Of a DNA stretch of 64,000 bases, positions 60,206 to 64,000 are shown in pieces. Position numbers and translations under genes: made by a program. Numbering within the stretch: the first letter of the stretch is position 1; each line of letters starts with the position of its first letter. The DNA comes from Trichaptum fuscoviolaceum (taxonomy: Eukaryota; Basidiomycota; Agaricomycetes; Hymenochaetales; Trichaptaceae). Location: the NCBI GenBank assembly GCA_910574455.1, contig CAJSYZ010000012.1, positions 1,791,317 to 1,855,316 of the forward strand, read 5' to 3'. The notes below the pieces were generated by a model that ran no database searches, had not been told where the DNA came from, and was given only the letters and a program-made list of their open reading frames with translations.

Positions 60206-63200
60206 ATGTCGACTGCTCAAGGCCACAAATACTCAGCATCATCGTCACAGAATGTCAAGGCGCAACTCGCAAATGCCTATAATGAGCTGGGGAAGGAGTT
60301 GTCTTCGACAAAAATCAAGGTCGTTGGAAATTATACTTTGGGGAAAGTAATTGGCGAAGGTGTGTCCACAAGTCCTGGCTCTCTCTGAGCTCGTATCTTA
60401 CAATGCTGTTGTAGGAGCTTATGGAAAGGTGCGACTCGGAACGCATCGTCTAACGTCGACACGCGTGGCGATCAAGCAGATCCCGAAAGACATGTCGGCA
60501 GCTCTCACTCGTGAGATTCACCACCACAGACGACTTCACCATCCGAACGTAGCACAGCTATACGAGGTCATTGCGACTGAATCGTCCATCTGGCTTATCA
60601 CCGAACTCTGTTCTGGCGGCGAACTCTTCGACTACCTCGCGGAGAAGGGCCGGCTCACGGAAGACGAGGCGCGCGCTGTGTTCGGCCAGCTGTGTCTCGC
60701 AGTGAGCTATATCCATGAGAAGGGCGTCGTTCATCGGGATCTTAAGCTCGAGAACGTACTTTTGGACGAGAGATGTCGAGTGAAACTCGGAGATTTTGGA
60801 TTCACAAGAGAGTATGAACGTGGCTGTTTACTTGATACATATTGTGGAACTACAGGGTAATCTCAATATCACTCATATATACACAAAGCTGACTGTGATG
60901 ACAGCTACGCAGCTCCGGAAATGCTCAGAGCCCAAAAATATCTCGGACCAGAAGTTGATATTTGGTCTCTTGGGATAATTTTATACACTCTCTTGACCGG
61001 CACACTTCCATTTGATGACGATGACGAATCTATAATGCGCGAAAAGATTATTATGGGACGCTTCGAGAATCCTGACTGGCTTTCGCCTGATGCTCGCGAC
61101 CTAATCGACAACATTCTTCAATTTGATCCTTCCAAGCGCCTCACTATCCCTCAAATTCTTGCTCATGCTTGGTTCAAGAATCCTCCTCCAACTCCTTGTG
61201 TAACTTCTCCAACTCCGTTGACTCCATCGACCCCGGACGCTAACGCCGTCCAAATCCCTGCGCCTACTATCTCCCAAGCGCAGTCTCTTCCTTCACCGTC
61301 CGCGTCTGAAGGAAGTTTCCAAACTGCTTCCTCTGAATTGCCGAAATCCGCCCTATCTGACGAACAGAAGGACGATAATGAACGCACTGTCCGTGGCAAC
61401 CCGCCTATGGATGATAGCCTGCATGGTCCAAGTGCGTGGCGCAGGTCGCCAAAGCGTCGCGCCACAGCCCCGCCAGTATTGAAGGATGAAGAAGAAAACC
61501 CACCTCTCTTGTCGCGTGACCCCTCTCCATCAGCACAACGCTCTACACAACCTGCACCTCCTACGACTTACCCCACGCGAACCCCTGCACGAACGAAGAG
61601 ACGCTCTGTTTCTTCCATACTATCTTTGCCCTCAGGAGAAGGCCAGCTTCCCAAGATATTCCCATCACAAGACTATGTTACCCTTCTATCCACACCCGCA
61701 CCACTTCTCTTTTCTACTCCTCTGGAAAGGACGCTCCTTAACACTCTGAATAACACTGGATTCGACGTGGGGCAGATGGTGCATAGCGTAATCAGCGATG
61801 CATGTGATTCAGCCGGTGCGTTATGGTGGATGTTGAAGCGCAAAGCGGAGAAGAAAGCCTTAGAGACTGCATTAAATGGTGGTATAGTAAATGTCAGCGT
61901 AGGTACGGAAGCGGAGACGGAAATTGAGACAGACCTGGAGACCATTTTGTCACCAACCGTACTTCCGTCACCAGCTATGCAAAGCACACATAAAGATACT
62001 GCGAAGGACTCAGATGCCTTTACGCAATCGATCTCAGCACCACAACTCTCCTTTGTCCCTGCGACCCCAACTGCTCCGGACAGAAGCAAAGGTCGGAGAA
62101 GTGCCTCTCCGCCTGCTACACCTCCCCGCTCAAAGTCCCCACGTTCCCTCCTTTCTCCTACTCCAACATCCTCAGACACACAACCTCAAGGCCTCTCAAA
62201 ATCCACTCCTTCCACTCCGAGTGGCAGCCTCCGAGATAAAGACAGAGACAGCACGTCAACTAGTTCCAAAGGTAAAGGGTCCAAACCACGCTCCGGTAGT
62301 GTTAGTATCATGCAACGCGTAACAACCGGACTCGAATCTGCTGGCTTGATGCGCAAGAAGTCTGCTGAGGCAGTTCGCGAGGATAAGGACAAGAAGGACA
62401 AAGAAGACAAAGAGGACAAGGGCAAACGCGCATCATCATCTACCGATTCGAAGAATGGTCATCATCCCACTGGCCACGCGAGGCTAACGAAGTCGCCACC
62501 GATGCGGCCTGTGAAAGATACTCCCCTTCCATCTACTCCGGAACATCAGGAAGTCACAGCGAACAGCAATCTACCCAGCGCATCGCCGTGGGTTATGCCT
62601 GTTGCTCGATCCAGTACATTTAGTGTGGCGCCTACACCGGCTAATTCACCCGGTGATGCAAGTCCAATCTCAAATGGTGATGCCTCTCATAAGATGAATG
62701 GTGTCCGCAACCGTACAAGCATACTTTCCACATTCCGTACGTGGTTCATCGAGGATAGGAAGGGCAAGCGCAAAGCCGTTCCTTCCCCTCCCCCGCAGGG
62801 CAACTCTCAGCAGACTCCATCTTCACCGTCTCTAAATCGCACGCGCAGTGGGACTAAGCGACGTGGTGGAGTAGGAGGCTTTGGTGCTCAAAGGCCTCGT
62901 GCAAAACGTGCTTCTATATCATCCCGACGCTCTAGCAGCGTCAACTCTCGCCGGTCATCAGTAGCATCGATGCAAGTGCCGACCTTAGAGACAACTCACG
63001 CAATGGAAAGTGTATCTCGCCAACGTAGTGATCCCAGTCACCGTTCTTTCACTCCGAACTCAGAGGTCGAACGAACTGGTGACTATCCTTCCCGTCCATC
63101 CTCGATCCGTAGCTACAGTATGCAACAGACGCGGCATGGCCATAGGAAGTCACCTTCTGCTAGTTCAATTGGATCGACAGCGCGATTGGCCCGGGCGGCA

Positions 63201-64000
63201 AGCCCATTGCAAAAGTACCATCGTCGTGCCGGCTCCGGCTCCTCTACCCGCGTAGTACGGCAAGCCCGACCTAATCAGCCAGTGGCTCCTCGCACTTCGC
63301 ATGGCCGCAGTAATTCGACTGCATCCTCTGTCCATTCCCTTCATTCCTCAAGGCCTGGTTCATTCTATGATGCGTCGGAGGGTGAAGGCCAAGGAACTCA
63401 CTCCCCGCTTCCGACCAAGAACTCCTACGTGTCTTTAGATGAGACGCCTCGACGCGGAGCGTACAGCACAGTCCTAGTTGCTCACAAAAGACAAACGCCA
63501 TTTAATGGTCCTTCCACGTCCAGCCCTTCCATAAGTCGCATGAGCTGGAAGAAGACGTGGGGAACAGAGCCTCCCGGCTGGAAATCTAGGTCTACGCAAT
63601 ATCCAGTCGAAGTGCTAGCGATCTTCCCTGCCAATGATCAGGCTACGTCCATACGAGATGTCTTTTCAAATAGACAATCATTGAATCTCGGAGATGATTT
63701 TGATTCGGATTGGGTGGATGAAGAGGAAGAATCCCCTACCTTCGCAGGTGGACTGGGGCAGACTTGGACGTCTGCTTCGACTATGAAAGGGTCCTACGAT
63801 GCTCCTATGACCCTTTCCCCTCCTCCCCGTGGAAACAGTCGAAACTCGAAAAATGCGTCTAGGACTAACGGTGGTCTCACACCTCGGAATACTACGCAAC
63901 GAAATGGAGGCCGTACGAAAGCTGGACACTCCCCTGTCACAAATAATACACCCTTACCGGGAAGTGATGGTGTGTTTTGCGATCCTGTCGAGTTTACCGA
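60206..64000 (+). CDS. CAMK-like Ser/Thr protein kinase with long disordered tail, 3' end missing
   Basis: Exons 60206-60359, 60415-60856 and 60905 to the window edge, where the frame is still open; at least 1,230 residues. Kinase domain residues run from about 45 to 300: GEGAYGKVRLG (phosphate-binding loop), VAIKQIPK (catalytic Lys), VVHRDLKLENVLL (catalytic loop), LGDFGFTREY (DFG), YAAPEML (activation segment end), DIWSLGIILYTLLTGTLPF. All catalytic residues are present, so it should be active. The type resembles the CAMK-like group with Kin4-like members. The tail, more than 900 residues, is rich in Ser, Pro, Arg and Thr, with one ordered-looking segment LLNTLNNTGFDVGQMVHSVI followed by DACDSAGALWWMLKRKAEKK. 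Divergent from ASE1. Confidence 0.88.

Overview
The window looks like genomic DNA from a filamentous basidiomycete, most likely an Agaricomycete. Nearly every gene is broken by short GT..AG introns of about 45-60 nt. Two protein families are typical of that group (DUF6533 membrane proteins and FunK1 kinases), and housekeeping genes (UTP7, RPP1, YKT6, SPF1, SNC1, ASE1, BNA1) sit between secondary-metabolism genes. No CRISPR array, rRNA or convincing tRNA was seen. Coordinates given for spliced genes run from first to last coding base; exon joins were worked out by eye from splice motifs and reading-frame continuity.

Layout. 1-5.8 kb: 3' part of a long Ser-rich protein. 7.6-12.7 kb: tandem pair of DUF6533 membrane proteins. 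13.3-13.9 kb: YciI-like protein with a probable mitochondrial presequence. 13.9-16.2 kb: gene-poor. 16.2-19.5 kb: convergent pair of zinc-independent MDR reductases. 21-23.1 kb: FunK1 kinase-like protein. 23.5-25.7 kb: UTP7, divergent from the 3-hydroxyanthranilate dioxygenase gene (25.9-26.6 kb). 27.2-27.7 kb: a third, 5'-truncated MDR copy.

28-50.6 kb is a dispersed family of four sesquiterpene synthase genes (here TPS1-TPS4) that share gene structure, including an 88-nt first coding exon in all four. Between them lie a Utp16-like gene, RPP1, two copies of the SNARE gene YKT6 (the second with a one-base frameshift), the P5A ATPase SPF1 and a large low-complexity protein. A possible decayed third YKT6 fragment lies just upstream of TPS4. 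52-64 kb: the R-SNARE SNC1, an F-box-like protein, a single-pass secretory membrane protein, the microtubule bundler ASE1/PRC1, and a CAMK-like kinase that runs off the window, the last two divergent from a 208-bp shared promoter.

How the parts may work together. The TPS enzymes are expected to cyclise farnesyl diphosphate. The MDR enzymes are of the type that reduces conjugated double bonds and could tailor such products, but no cytochrome P450, transporter or cluster regulator was recognised, so this is a terpene synthase array rather than a demonstrated biosynthetic cluster. Local duplication is the main theme: DUF6533 x2, MDR x2 plus a fragment, TPS x4, YKT6 x2 plus a possible relic.
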